Assembly: GCA_964019155.1 (NCBI GenBank)
Contig: OZ025241.1
Coordinates: 9,714,721-9,778,720, forward strand
Reading direction: 5' to 3'
Length of the DNA stretch: 64,000 bases
Source of the DNA: Osedax fenrisi
Taxonomy: Eukaryota > Annelida > Polychaeta > Sabellida > Siboglinidae
Of the stretch, positions 1-12,419 are shown one piece after another. Under the pieces are notes generated by a model. That model did not search any database and had not been told where the DNA came from. It saw only the letters and a list, made by a program, of their open reading frames with translations. The first letter of the stretch is position 1; each line of letters opens with the position of its first letter. The translations under genes were made by a program, and so were the position numbers.

Positions 1-494
1 ACTACTATATTATGGACATATATAGGTATATATATATATATACATACGGGTGTCTTACTAATCAACTCAACGTACATGCTATGCTAGTTCTGCTTACAAT
101 CGCCCCCGTCTAATTCTTACAGCCTAATACCTATCTTAAGCCATACGCTATACCAATGTACACTGTACATTACTATTGTACATTGTACAGTGTACAAACT
201 CATGTACAACCGGCCGCCTGTGTGATCGCTACTTCGGGCGATTCCTTCTACGATATCGATACGGTACCCTATTAGGGTGTACCTTATTAGGGTGTAACCT
301 ATTAGGGTGTACCCTAGTAGGGTGTACCCTAAAGGGTGTAACCTGTAGGCGATCTAGAGTTGAAGTGTGTAATCGCCACGTACATAGTGGCGCTGATCTC
401 ACCCATGTCACTAATGTACACACGTCGGGTAAACTAAATCGGAGATGCTTTCTATGTTACCCTGCTTGCTTCCAACACGCCTCTCTTCCGTTAT

Positions 495-710
495 TGTCCG
501 TCACCACCATCATCATCACCACCACCATCATCACCACCATCACCTTCATCACCACCCTCATCTCCACCACCCTCATCACCACCACCCTCATCACCACCAC
601 CACCATCATCACCACCACCATCATCACCACCATCATCATCACCACCCTCATCTCCACAACCCTCACCACCACCACCATCATCATCACCACCCTCATCACC
701 ACCACACCAC
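495..710 (+). repeat. (CACCAT)n-type microsatellite before an acceptor
   Basis: Imperfect CAC/CAT/CCT triplets over about 215 bp, running directly into the CAG acceptor of exon 713. C-rich on the gene strand. Confidence 0.85.
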
Positions 711-712
711 AG

Positions 713-848
713 GCGCTAGGTTGCCCGGACGTCAGTTGTACGAAGCAAGACGCAGAAGTCGTAGAGAAATGCGCCGAGGGTTCTTACCACAGGGAAAACG
801 ACACTATAAATGGCGTTCTGTGTCATGGATGTCTGGTATGTAATCACG
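713..848 (+). CDS. Cys-rich gene, exon with cysteine module 1
   Basis: Starts ALGCPDVSC and ends CHGCLVCNH with a phase-1 donor G|GTTGGT. Same length (136 nt) as the module-4 exon at 7086. The acceptor CAG follows directly on the (CACCAT)-type microsatellite at 495-710. Reading through that microsatellite as coding Thr/Ile is possible in frame but does not fit the exon plan of the other modules. Confidence 0.75.
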
Positions 849-1008
849 GTTGGTTGAACACGCTAGTCACGGTACCTTATACGGCTGTGATTTCATTGTT
901 GTGAACAGAGTTGGTATCATGGAAGTGTAGTTAAAAATAAAGCATATACATGCATTATATATGCTTTAAGAATATATATATATATATATATATATATGGT
1001 TTAATAAA

Positions 1009-1040
<32 letters not shown>

Positions 1041-1048
1041 AATACACA

Positions 1049-1096
<48 letters not shown>

Positions 1097-2782
1097 GCTA
1101 CACTGAGGGTATATGATGTCATGTGATCCGTAAAATGCCGTTTAAAACTTTTCGTTCGATAGTGATCGCGTTACGAAACACAAATTTCCGACTTTTAACC
1201 GATTGTCCATATTTCCAACGTAACGTTCTAAAATAATCTTCACGCATTTCCTCCGTTCCTCGTAACTGCCGATCTGAAGCGTTAGCGGTAGTACTAATCT
1301 CACTATTACGTAATAGCGTGTACGATGACGTCACAGCACCGCACGGTGACGTCATAGCGATGATATCGCCACCTCGGTATTACTTCATCGCTGTCATCGC
1401 GTTCTACCGCAATTACGACATCTATGAATAGGTGGTGGTAAAACGCGTCTAATATGCGGGTAGATATGTGAAATATATTTACTAAATTATTAATTTATAT
1501 TTTATATTAATTTATTTATATTTTTATTTACCTGAATATTACTTGAATACTATAATTGATTCCATTTAAAGATTACTACTTTTTCAACGTTTGTTAAATA
1601 TTAGAAAACCACAGCGGCTATAATATGTATATAACCTATATCGAGCGTACTTTTATAAAAGTATATAAACGTATATATATAATTACTCTTCACAAAAGAA
1701 TCTATTTATAAACTATAATAACTGTAGGTTACATTAAGTAAAGGTAGACTATTTACTTTGATTAAACATTATCTACCACTAGTGTAGGGTAATTAATTTA
1801 TTGAGAGATATATATATATGTATATATATACATATATTTATTGTAAATATAATGATATATTATGTTTGTAAAGTTCATTAACATCGATATAATGGAAAGT
1901 TTAGTCGATACTCCGAACGCTTTATAAGTATAGTGCATGTGTTGAAAGGATAGCTCTGTTCACATTATAATATGTTGTCGGTGACATGAATGACCTTCGA
2001 AATCTGTTTATATATATATATAGTTTGTCTATTGACAATGTCTAATTAGAATCGGTAAAAGAGATTCTATTTCTAAGTCGATATCGCCTAACAGTAGGTA
2101 TATCTCCTATAGTATATCTCCTATAGTATATCTCCTATAGTATATCTCCTATAGTATATCTCCTATAGTATATCTCCTATAGTATATCTCATATAGTATA
2201 TCTCCTATAGTATATCTCCTATAGTATATCTCCTATAGTATATCTCCTATAGTATATCTCCTATAGTATATCTCCTATAGTATATATCCTATAGTATATC
2301 TCCTATAGTATATATCCTATAGTATATTACGTTTAGTTTCATATTTAATCGTTTTCATTGGCGAATAGAATACACGCTTAATAACACAATCCTGCGACTC
2401 ACAATAACATTATCGTACGTCGGTCACGTTAAGTTATGTGAAGTCATGTGACTAAGGGTGTGTTTTTGGTCGACCACAGGTGTAAACCGCAAACCAGATG
2501 TGTTTTGTAACAGTTGTATTTTTACATGCAGTGAATACGAATTTCTCGTACACCTATGGTTGTTCCACCTGTGGTTGTTACCCCTGTGGTTGACCAAAAA
2601 CACACCCTTAATTAGAATAGTTAACCCCGAGAATAGATATCGCTAGGCCACTCTAACGAGGCGACGGCGACGTCCAGTGCTATCACTATTTCATAACCAC
2701 GATCATTCTTTTTACAGCGTATACGACTACAACCACAACCACAACTGATGTTAGTACTACTGCCTATACTCCGATGTATTGT

Positions 2783-2817
<35 letters not shown>

Positions 2818-5665
2818 GTATAATTAATATATATATTTAAATGTTAATAAAATTATATAATTTTAATCATTAAGTCAAATCGTATATAAGCGTATATATA
2901 ACCTATATATATATATATATATATATATAACCTATAGTATAATATATACTAAAGTATAGAATAACTAGTATGATCTAACACCGACGCACACGCATACACA
3001 CGCATACACACGCATACCTACACGCATACACACCGACAGGCGCCGACGGAGTGTGAGAAGATGGAGTGCTTAGAATACGAGAAGGAGTTGTACCGGTGCA
3101 TCGTGAAGGCGCACATCTACCGAGAGTCGCGCTATGTCAATGGCCGCTGGTGTCCCGGATGTCTCGCTTGCGGTGGAGATATGTGTTAGTGCCTTCGTTG
3201 GTCGCTAGGGGCGCACTAGGCCGCTAGGGGTTAATCGTAATTAATTAATCGCCGTTCATCGTACTCGAACGTATTCGATGATTGTGATATGAACTGTACA
3301 TGTTGTTATCTATAGATATAGATTGATAGATAGATAGCTCAAAAGTGTAATGCATTACTGGTTATATATAAACAAAATATATAAATGTGATAACAGTAAG
3401 TATATGAAGGTATATATGAAAAACGCTATTATTATTCTCAAATATCGGCGAACATTCGCAAATTCGCTACTGTGTGTGGCCTCATCAGATATGCCTAGGC
3501 GGATAATCGCTTACCAGTCATATACAGTTATTGAGCACAACTTACAACATATTACATTTCAACAATATTATAGGTGTGCTTTATTATAATCTAATATTTA
3601 ATATATTTGGTATTAGATATATCTGTATACATTTAATTTGAATCAATTGATTGTTAAACAAATAATACGTATACTGTAAATATACTTGTCGATAATAACA
3701 TTATCTTATCGTTTCCTAACATTTCCTAACAACATGTTGACTAATATTTGTAAGAATTGTATATATAATATAACAAAACGTATGTATTTACATCGATATG
3801 TCGGTAAGTATTATCGCGGCATATTATATGATAATTATAACATTATATATAAACAGCCATATATATGTATTAGCCAAATAATATCGCAAGTGAATATGAC
3901 GCTACCGACATGCATTGTATGCCGTACAATGCATGCCGTACACGTACCTATAGGTTAACGCGTATACTCATCCGCAGACGATAAAACCACGCTCGACGGT
4001 CAGGCGACTAAGAATCAAGATGAGACTACTACCCCTACTACTACTACCGCCAGCACCGCTAGCACTACCACAACCACCCGCAAACCCACTACCACTAAGG
4101 ATGTTAGTATTTCCTCGCGCGTACAGTTTGCCAGCTCGTATAACAACACATATATATAGGATAGGATAGGATGGTTTATTTATACACCAAATATGGTAAA
4201 GAAAGATTACCCTCACTGGTGTTGTGAACGAACAAACAAAACGAAACAATAACATTAAATAAGGTAGCAATATAATATATAAAAATAGAGATGGAACCGT
4301 ATTCATTACCGGCGCGCACTGTGTTTGTGATGCGTGCGCGCGTGCGGAACACTGTGTGCCATGAAGCAGCATTACTATAGCATGAAGACATGTACACCCG
4401 TGTGAACATAGTAGTATGGATACATATGCTGCTTCATGGCGTACAGTGTACGCCATGAAGCAGCATTACTATAGCATGAAGACATGTACACCCGTGTGAA
4501 CATAGTGGTATGGATACATATGTGTTATCAGTGTATAGTATACACTGTATACAGTGTAATGTATACACGCTATACTATACTATACACTATACAATGTGTA
4601 TAGTATACATTATAGTGTATAACTATACGTATATTGAGTGATGCCAATAGCGTTTGGGCGTTAAAGTGTGATGACATGCGTGTGTTTGGGTGTGTATGCG
4701 TGTGTATGTGTGTATGTGTATGTGTGTGTGTGTGTGTGTGCGTGATTACGTAGGTTTCTTCATACGTGTGTATATTCAATATGTTTACATATTATGTACA
4801 TAAAGTATACCCCATATATATATATATATATATATATATTTATTTTAGTTATTTATCGTTTCTGTTATTTTCTTTTCGTTTATACTTGTGAGATTGAAAA
4901 ATGTACAAGTGTATAAATAAATAAATTACTTACTTACTTACTTTACCCCTACAGGAAGTACTTTATATGTGTTTGTTTGTGTGTCTCCGTGTATCATTGC
5001 ACGTAGCAGTGTGATGTAGGAGCGATTGTGTTTGCGTGTTATTTTGTGTGTATGTGTGTATGTGTGTTTATGTGTATGTGCGTAATATATTGTATTATTA
5101 TTATTATTATCAGATTTAGTTGTAATAACCTATATAGCTGAGAAGGTGTCACGGGTGTTTAAATACGTAATTATTATCGATAACAATTATAATTTATATA
5201 TATATATATATATATATTATACATAATATTAGTATATACTATACAGTACAGTGTCATACTATGTATCATTTAAAGATGTATGTAATATTAAAGCATTATA
5301 CAATGTACATCCGTGTATATCTCATGTAAGATAGACATAATTATCATCGATACACGAATGGAAGTATGTCAACAAGTATAACGCAAGTAATGTAGTTCAT
5401 TATACATGTACAATATACATATATACTTATAAGTATGTACAGATGTATATAGACACTCACGCATATATATATATATATATAATAAACGTATTACCCTAAC
5501 TTATCATGTACATTAACCTACATTAACGTAACATCTATGTTTAATTATATCTATAATTAGTTAACCCAATCGTCATCGCAATAATCTAGAATTATAGATA
5601 TCATAAACTAAACCTATAGGTAATAAAATAATATATAATATACATTTACAATATCAACATAAACT

Positions 5666-5717
<52 letters not shown>

Positions 5718-6932
5718 GTAGGATACGACATTTCAATCATATTTATGAACAAGCTATGATCCTATGTGCAACCTCTATGCACATTTCCTTCCCATTTAAT
5801 TAAATATCCGAGATCGTAGATATTGCTGACAAACACAATGCACGTACATTAATATAGTGTTCATTAATTTGCACCCTCATTTAACACCCATATAACCCCA
5901 TATAACATAGCCGACCACACCTTACTGTAACTAACTATATATATAGTCATACCTGAACGCATATATTCACATTTAACCCCATATCATCACACCTTACCCA
6001 CATATGCCCGCCATTATTACATATAACCCATATCCAACCCATGTGAATACATCATATCATACCCAACCCTCCCAACCCTACATATTCCCCCCTCCCATCT
6101 CAGCTGTTCCCCGGATGTCCCGATGTAACGTGTCCCGTACGTCCCAACTGTTTCGTGAAAGATCAGCTATTAACCCTCTTCCCGTCGGGCACCAATACCT
6201 GCATCGGATGTATGGTATGCGCCGAGGGAGCCGAAGAACTTAACGGACAAGGTACGTTTCGTTAATATATACATATATACTATAACTGCCCGCGTGGCTA
6301 GGTCGGCTAAGGCGTCCGACACATAAGCAGTAGGACGCGGGTTCGATCCCCGTCCGGACCATTAAATAGGTCTTAAAATAATATTTAGAAGTGATCTTAT
6401 ATAATTTTGTATACATAAATGATCGGCTCTCATTATAATATATGATCGGCTCTCGCTCTTATATATAACCATATATGGCTCTAATGTCCCTTCGAAGCCG
6501 CTCTCATGTTAAGGTATACCTATGGTTTTATAAGTTAAAACTTCATCAAAAGGATTGGATGAAAGGAATCTACCAAAATAATAGTATATATATATATACT
6601 ATGTATATATCCTATATCTAATATATTATATTATTTACTTCTATTATTATCACTATTAATATTTCACTTTATTTTACAGAAGATCACACAACGATGCCGG
6701 TTAGTACTTTACGTAACCTTTGACCTCTCGTATCGCCACACATATGTGTACACTAACATATATACACACATATATATATGTGTGTGTATCATCGATATAA
6801 AGACACTTTCTTTATATCGATGATGTATATATGTTAATGTATAAGTTATTACATTGTATAATATAATATACAACTACATATAATTGAATATGTATTGTAT
6901 ATTTATTATTTCGAATCTTGTATTTAAACCTT

Positions 6933-7002
<70 letters not shown>

Positions 7003-8494
7003 TTAATATATACTTAATATATATATAGGTTAACTAGAGTAATTAAGAGTTGTCCACGTTAACCCTGCCCCTCTCTCGCACACAGAGCTGCCCTAACTTT
7101 TACTGTTATCTAATGGAGAAAGATCTACAATGTGGACCGGAGCACTATATGTTTTCTACCGTACAACTAGGAGAGATGCTCTTCTGTCGCGGATGTCAGA
7201 AGTGCGATCACAGATACATAGGTGCGTAGACCTCCCATATTATCGCACATTAGTGTGCGCCCATCCGGTGGTACATTAGTCGATGGCATCCGCGTACATT
7301 TTTCACGAGTGGTTCGCGCCCTCTAGTTCTGTTATGTTTACTTACATTTCGACGTACCCCCCCCCCCCCCCCGTTTACGATAAATTCAATAAAACTCGCC
7401 GTCTATCCACTGTTCAATATTCTATCGTAATTACTAGATAGGGGAGGGAAGGGGTAGTGGCCGAGAACGGAGTAGTGGTCGTTTTAATTAACGCTTAAAT
7501 GTTTCTAAATCGGATATAAAGTTCTATATACAATATTTAGATAATCAAGATGTCTATAATATAAAGTAACATTTTTTTAAATAATTAATTAATTAAACTA
7601 ATTTATTACTAATAATTTGTTGTCAAATTTAACAAAACATGATTATATATATATTCATGCTTATTTATGTGTGAGAGTGTGTATATATATAATTAAAATC
7701 ATTGAAACAAATAAGGTGCTTATGCATCATAAATATAATTACTTAATATTACATAATTAAACAAATATAAATCGAATACATTACGAGACACCTATTGCAT
7801 ATTCTGATACTATAGTAAATAATATTAACTTAGATACACTACTCCGCCTATTTTGTTTTATGCCTTTTTTAAATCCTAATAAATCGTTAATATTATTTAG
7901 TAATATATAAAAGTGAAATCTCAGTATTCTAGATCTATATGATTTATAGCTAATTCAACAAAAAAATAAGATCTTAAAATTCAGTATTTATCGATATATT
8001 GAGGCATATAAATTGTCGGCCACTACTCCGTTACCTCACCTATATAGGAATATGTATGCACTAAATATAATAATCAACACATATCGTACAATTATATAAT
8101 CTATATAATCCGTGTGTAATTAACATTAATAAATTCAATAATTAATTGTAATATTGTAAATAATATGCCGTCGATCGTATAAAGGATAACGTTTTCATCC
8201 TATGTGATAGTCCTATATTATCTATTCAGTTCGAATACCTTTTAAATATACTTTAAGAGAAACGAAAGTAATGTATTGTAATGATATGTCATTAAACATA
8301 TATGTTATATGAAAATTAAATAAATTCTAACTATACAAACAATGGTAGTGCTTAATTGTTTAGCCAACCTACGCAAAGAGTTGTTATGATAGTACTATCT
8401 CCCGGATCTAGAGAACTATTCGACGTAATGCATTGTAATTATCTAAGCGGTGTTCGTCAAACTATGATCATTATTATTACTAATACATTTTCTA

Positions 8495-8542
<48 letters not shown>

Positions 8543-9524
8543 CATATAGTCATATATTAATAAAAACTACACTCGTATTGTAATTTTAATTTAATATTTA
8601 ATTGTTAATTTTTAATATATATTTATATTCATATATAATTATTTATTAGATGACTGGGTAAAACCTACGAAGGAACCAACTACAACTAGTACTACAACTA
8701 CAACTACAACTGAAAAACCAAGAATTACTGAAAAACCAACTACTACCACTACTACTAAAAAACCTACAACTACAACAACTACTACTACTACTACTACCGA
8801 AACACCAACTACTACTACTACTACCGAAAAACCAACTACTACAACAACTACTACTGAAAAAGCAACTACTACCACTACAACTAAAAAACCAACTACCACA
8901 ACTACTACTACTACCGAAAAACCAACTACAACTACTACTACTGAAAAAGCTACTACCACTACTGCTAAAAAAACTACTACTACTAAAATACCTACAACTA
9001 CAACAACAACAACTACTACTACTACTACCGAAAGACCAACTACAACTACTACTACTGAAAAAGCTACTACCACTACTACTAAAAAGCCTACTACTACTAA
9101 AAAACCTACAACTACAACAACAACAACTACTACTACCGAAACACCAACTACTACTACTACTACTACCGAAAAACCAACTACTACAACAACTACTACTGAA
9201 AAAGCAACTACTACCACTACAACTAAAAAACCAACTACCACAACTACTACTACTACCGAAAAACCAACTACTACTACAACTAGAAAACCTACAACAACAA
9301 CAAAAAGAACAACGACAACTACTACTGAAAAGCCAACTACTACTAAAGCAACTACTACTACAACTACTACAACTACGATGAAACCAGTAACAATAAAATA
9401 TGAAAGGGACGAAATCAAAAATCAAAAAAATAAAAACGGAATATATTGTTGGCTAGCTGGGTATTTCTGTTCGAATGATCCCAATTGGGTACTAGGTTGT
9501 GCAGGATGTGAATTCGATGCTTAA
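713..9524 (+). CDS. Modular cysteine-rich, threonine-rich secreted-like protein (3' part, 8 exons)
   Basis: Spliced gene; exons 713-848, 2718-2749, 3040-3172, 3978-4102, 6104-6251, 6680-6699, 7086-7221, 8650-9524. Joined they give 1605 nt, 534 codons plus TAA, without internal stops. Cysteine modules have the plan C-x(3-4)-C-x(n)-C-x(n)-C-x2-C-x2-C, ending in CHGCLVC, CPGCLAC, CIGCMVC and CRGCQKC; the last exon ends in a shortened module (CAGCEFDA). They alternate with Thr-rich linkers, of which the last runs to about 240 residues of T, K, E and P. Such linkers are usual in O-glycosylated extracellular proteins, so an extracellular structural or mucin-like role is inferred; no named family was recognised. 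Cysteine exons are all phase 0 in and phase 1 out, linker exons 1 in and 0 out, so pairs can be duplicated without frame loss. The 5' end and any signal peptide lie left of the window. Confidence 0.8.
966..1094. repeat. (TA)n tracts
   Basis: Three long TA runs with short interruptions in the intron of the Cys-rich gene. Confidence 0.9.
1100..1440. other. GC-richer island with two CRE-like octamers
   Basis: Stands out from AT-rich surroundings. Contains TGACGTCA at about 1325 and 1347 and an uninterrupted 78-codon minus frame (1119-1355) with mixed, protein-like composition. No splice context or family was recognised. It could be a fragment of a mobile element or an internal promoter. Confidence 0.3.
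2098..2325. repeat. 14-bp tandem repeat, about 16 copies
   Basis: Unit TATATCTCCTATAG repeated head to tail with a few C/A changes. Confidence 0.95.
2453..2612. mobile_element. MITE, AAGGGTGYGTTTTT family, copy 1
   Basis: Left end AAGGGTGTGTTTTTGGTC and right end GACCAAAAACACACCCTT (with one mismatch inside) are inverted. The interior is short repeats of ACCACAGG and its complement. Related copies at 38137 and 60377. Confidence 0.7.
2718..2749 (+). CDS. Cys-rich gene, short Thr linker exon
   Basis: 32-nt exon, acceptor TTTTTACAG, donor GAT|GTTAGT. Phase 1 in, 0 out. Encodes A-Y-TTTTTTTT-D once the split codon is joined (G+CG). Confidence 0.7.
3040..3172 (+). CDS. Cys-rich gene, exon with cysteine module 2
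   Basis: Acceptor CCGACAG follows a run of CACGCATACA repeats. Encodes APTECEKMEC...CPGCLAC. The donor G|GTGGAG is weak, but it is the only one giving the phase-1 exit used by the other modules; reading on meets TAG five codons later, so an alternative short C-terminus is possible. Confidence 0.7.
3978..4102 (+). CDS. Cys-rich gene, Thr-rich linker exon
   Basis: 125 nt, acceptor CATCCGCAG, donor GAT|GTTAGT. Encodes DKTTLDGQATKNQDE followed by a Thr/Pro/Ala/Ser stretch ending RKPTTTKD. Phase 1 in, 0 out. Confidence 0.75.
4358..4521. repeat. 73-bp direct duplication joined by an inverted repeat
   Basis: The segment starting CCATGAAGCAGCATTACTAT occurs at about 4359 and 4450. Between the copies lies a near-palindrome with arms GCTGCTTCATGGCGTAC. 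Confidence 0.85.
4670..4740. repeat. (TG)n microsatellite
   Basis: TGTG/TATG-rich run inside an intron of the Cys-rich gene. Confidence 0.8.
5668..5714. repeat. (TA)n tract
   Basis: Uninterrupted TA dinucleotides. Confidence 0.9.
6104..6251 (+). CDS. Cys-rich gene, exon with cysteine module 3
   Basis: Acceptor CCCATCTCAG after a C-rich tract; donor CAAG|GTACGT. Encodes LFPGCPDVTC...CIGCMVCAEGAEELNGQ. GCPDV is shared with module 1, which supports an origin by duplication. Confidence 0.8.
6286..6592 (+). mobile_element. tRNA-derived SINE, full-length copy
   Basis: The head has Pol III A-box (TGGCTAGGTCGG) and B-box (GGTTCGATCCC) motifs in tRNA-like spacing. It is followed by AAATAGGTCTT, a central block around CCTTCGAAGCCGCTCTC, and a tail with AACTTCATC...GGATGAAAGG...ACCAAAATAATA. 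Six further copies in the window share these blocks. The acceptor stem pairs poorly, so it is not a working tRNA gene. Confidence 0.8.
6680..6699 (+). CDS. Cys-rich gene, 20-nt microexon linker
   Basis: Acceptor TTTTACAG, donor CCG|GTTAGT. Encodes only E-DHTTMP, but its phase (1 in, 0 out) and position between modules 3 and 4 are those of the linker exons. Without it the frame from module 3 into module 4 fails. Confidence 0.6.
6935..7000. repeat. (TA)n tract
   Basis: About 66 bp of TA in the intron before module 4. Confidence 0.9.
7086..7221 (+). CDS. Cys-rich gene, exon with cysteine module 4
   Basis: Acceptor GCACACAG, donor ATAG|GTGCGT. Encodes SCPNFYC...CRGCQKCDHRYI. 136 nt as in module 1. 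Confidence 0.8.
7358..7371. repeat. Poly-C run
   Basis: About 14 consecutive C on the + strand. Confidence 0.9.
8650..9524 (+). CDS. Cys-rich gene, terminal Thr-rich exon
   Basis: Acceptor TTATTAG, open in one frame for 875 nt to TAA. Encodes DDWVKPTKEP, then about 240 residues of Thr runs broken by EKP, EKA, KKP and ETP, then KNGIYCWLAGYFCSNDP...GCAGCEFDA. Segments 8759-8930 and 9100-9270 are near-identical, so the linker grew by internal duplication. The opposite strand is open as poly-Val and poly-Ser frames, which are shadows. Confidence 0.8.
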
Positions 9525-9569
9525 AATGAGAAACCCGTTCCAACAGTAATTTCTGAATGTTTATATTAA

Positions 9570-9575
9570 AATAAA
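9570..9575 (+). promoter_or_regulatory. Poly(A) signal of the Cys-rich gene
   Basis: AATAAA, 46 nt after the TAA stop, on the gene strand. Confidence 0.5.
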
Positions 9576-9599
9576 TGTTTCTATTACGATAATGACACA

Positions 9600-11020
9600 A
9601 TAGAGGTAGAAATAATGTATAGATTACGAATCAATTAACGTATCCATATGATGATACGTTACTGTTTACATTCTATGAAATGATAGCTGGTAGTGTATAG
9701 TAATAATACAAAAATTAAATAATATTTTAAAATTATTTAGAACGAAAACATTAAAAAAATCCATTATACTTACTTAGTTAGCTGCTACTTTGTTATTATT
9801 TAGTGATTATTAGAGAAGATTCAATAGTGGCGACTCCATGCAATACTGAAGTACGACGACACTCATAGTATTACCGTGGCCTATTGAGTCTTTAGTGTAG
9901 TAGTGTTAAAAGTATCATTATTCGCCTAAATGTGAAACATTTTTGTATAGATATTATTATTTCATCGAAAGATTCATAAACACAAACAACATATTATTAC
10001 GCATTCGGTATTATTATCATTTTTACATAGATCATAACTTACGGATCCAATCTTTGATCTGAAACTCGAGTTTTATATTGTATATATATCACCAGTATAT
10101 TGAAGTATTCGTAAATCGCGACGAAGATATACTGCTGCTACGTTACCATTCCTTTTCTTTTCTATGAAAGATTCGATTATATTTATTAGTATTTCTTATT
10201 AGTTGAAGAATATATTATTGTATTTAACGTCGTAGGGCAAATGAGATGATTTAATCACCAACGAATTGATGCGCAATTCTTCGACAATGTCCAATCCGTT
10301 AATTCTATAGAAATATTATTTATTTATTATATTTATTATTTAATTTCTTATTATTTATTTATTATAATTCTAGAATATTCGGCGTGTGAATAATAAATAT
10401 GACATCGAATACGATTGAAAATAAATGTGGGTATAAGGCGTCATTGAAAATATTAAATATAAATTTAAAAATAATATAAACTTAAGACATACATACAAAA
10501 CTTAAAACACTGACATAGATTATACCTACTCAGAATTATAGAATCAGTGCAATAACAAATATACCAGATAATGTATCATACACATATTCGTCTATTTTAA
10601 AGTAAGGTTAAATACAACTGATAATATAATATTTAAACATCCAACTTCATCAACTTCAGATAAATTCATCTTAAATATAATAATTGAACATACACATTAT
10701 GTCATATTAGTCATCCTTCTCCAAACTATGTATATGATACAATCCTTGCATTGATAATACTGTGACTAAACGTGGTAAAGTAGTTTTCATGCACAGAAGA
10801 CTAAACGAATTAACAACTATAAATCTATTTTTAATCGAAACACATCTAACTGTAATCTTAGATCAAAGAAATTAATATCTTCTGGTGAATCTTTAACTGT
10901 AAATGTAAATCTTTTATATCAAATGATTAAGAATAATCATCCTATCTTTCAACAATAGAACATAAAACAATTGTTCATTACAAATTCACATAAAAACTCA
11001 AATTTATTATTAATTTCGTT
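9600..11020. other. AT-rich intergenic DNA, nothing recognised
   Basis: No frame, RNA signature or clear repeat structure was seen. Confidence 0.5.
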
Positions 11021-11029
11021 TGAATTTAA

Positions 11030-11600
11030 TAAGGAAAGTTGTATATGATTACTTTTAAATATGTGTCTATTGTGACTTTAAGTGATCATGTACAACTTTA
11101 CTTATTAAATGTAAGAGAAATTAATAATAAACTAGAGTTGTTATGTGATATTAGTAATGATTCATTACTAATGAACAACATTTTTATATTTTCTGCAATA
11201 CAGAAACATGTATGTTTCCATGTACACAAGTCCATGCGTCTAATCCAGTAATACACTCAATACCACCGGGTACTATAATGTTTATCATTACCAAGGAAAA
11301 CTCGAGGAGGTGGCATTGCCATTATTGATAAATATATTTAAATAATATATTATTCACATATTATTCATATAATAATATATTATTCATAGAAAGTATTAAA
11401 GATCTTGAATACACGACATCTGGAGTAATCCATAAACACTTTTTAGCTTATAAAAGACTACAGTGTGATATAATAAGGTATATTTAGAGGTAATATATAC
11501 CTCTCATTTATCATCCTCGCAATTTCTATAATATAACTGATTCACTACTTAACATAATACCTGAATGCTCCTTATAATATAAAATACACTACTCTTGTGA
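11030..11600 (+). mobile_element. LINE fragment, endonuclease region (CR1/L2-like)
   Basis: LLNVREINNKLELLCDIS matches the conserved start of APE-type endonucleases (LNVRSINNKL). Further on comes a GGGIAII motif, in a different frame and with stops. Degenerate and 5'-only. Confidence 0.5.
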
Positions 11601-11839
11601 GATATAAATATTTCATTTAATACATAACATATCTATGCAACTAAGAATACTATAAATTACCTTAATTAATAATACTATAGGTGTTATTACCTGCTCACTT
11701 AAAATATACCATTCTCGACTTTATTATAACTAGACCGTCAATATCTTGATAAGAAATACACATACTGGTTCCTCCCCAAGAAACCAAATTGTAAATATCG
11801 ACCGTTACGGTAACAGTTATTTTACACCAGAAAAGAAAC

Positions 11840-12010
11840 AGTGATTTTGTGGTGTTTCGGTAATAGTTATTCTGCGCTGTTACAAATCGGTAATTTTGCG
11901 ATAGGGTTACAAATCCTCTTACAATGCGAGGTTACAAATCTGTAATGTTGTGATAGGGTTTGTAACGCTGTTACAATGAGAGGTTACAAATCGGCGATAG
12001 GGTTTGTAAT
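11840..12010. repeat. Degenerate minisatellite GTTACAAATC...GATAGGGTT
   Basis: GGTTACAAATC alternates with GCGATAGGGTT in about four imperfect units. Confidence 0.6.
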
Positions 12011-12419
12011 CCTTATATAATTTAAGAATAATTTAAAATAATAGTACAAATTTAATAGTTATTAAAAAATAATTTAAAGAATAATAATACAAATATTATT
12101 ACAAATTATTACTGAATTGGATATTATATGTAGATGTTATGAGGCTGTAAATTGGCTGTTATATAAGGCAGTTATGAGGATTTTATATAATGATATATTG
12201 TTAAAGTATTTAGGCTAAATGAGGAGGACAACTCAAAAAACGGTTTTACACTTTATTTGGGGAAAAAAAGTACACTACTTAAATACTTAATAATACGAAT
12301 TAAAAAAACCCATCTAATTATATGCTAAGTGGTAAATAATGTAATAATAATTATAATGATAATAATAATAGCCTCAGCACAGCTGAGCAACGTTAAACAC
12401 ATCTGAATGCAATCAGCGT

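Noticed and set aside
445..843. 132-codon + frame with poly-His
   Set aside because: Microsatellite read in another frame; the cysteine module at 713-848 uses a different frame.
1119..1355. Calling the 78-codon minus frame a gene
   Set aside because: No splice sites, start context or homologue that I can support; kept only as an observation.
6288..6361. Functional tRNA gene
   Set aside because: A and B boxes are present but the acceptor stem pairs poorly, and a SINE body shared with other copies follows.
8356..8583. 75-codon + frame before the last exon of the Cys-rich gene
   Set aside because: Ends in translated (TA)n, lacks the cysteine pattern, and an extra exon there would break the phase 7221 to 8650, which already fits.
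8639..9425. Two 259-codon minus-strand frames (poly-Val and poly-Ser/Cys)
   Set aside because: They are complements of the ACT/ACA/ACC threonine codons of the + strand exon, which alone has splice phase and cysteine module support.
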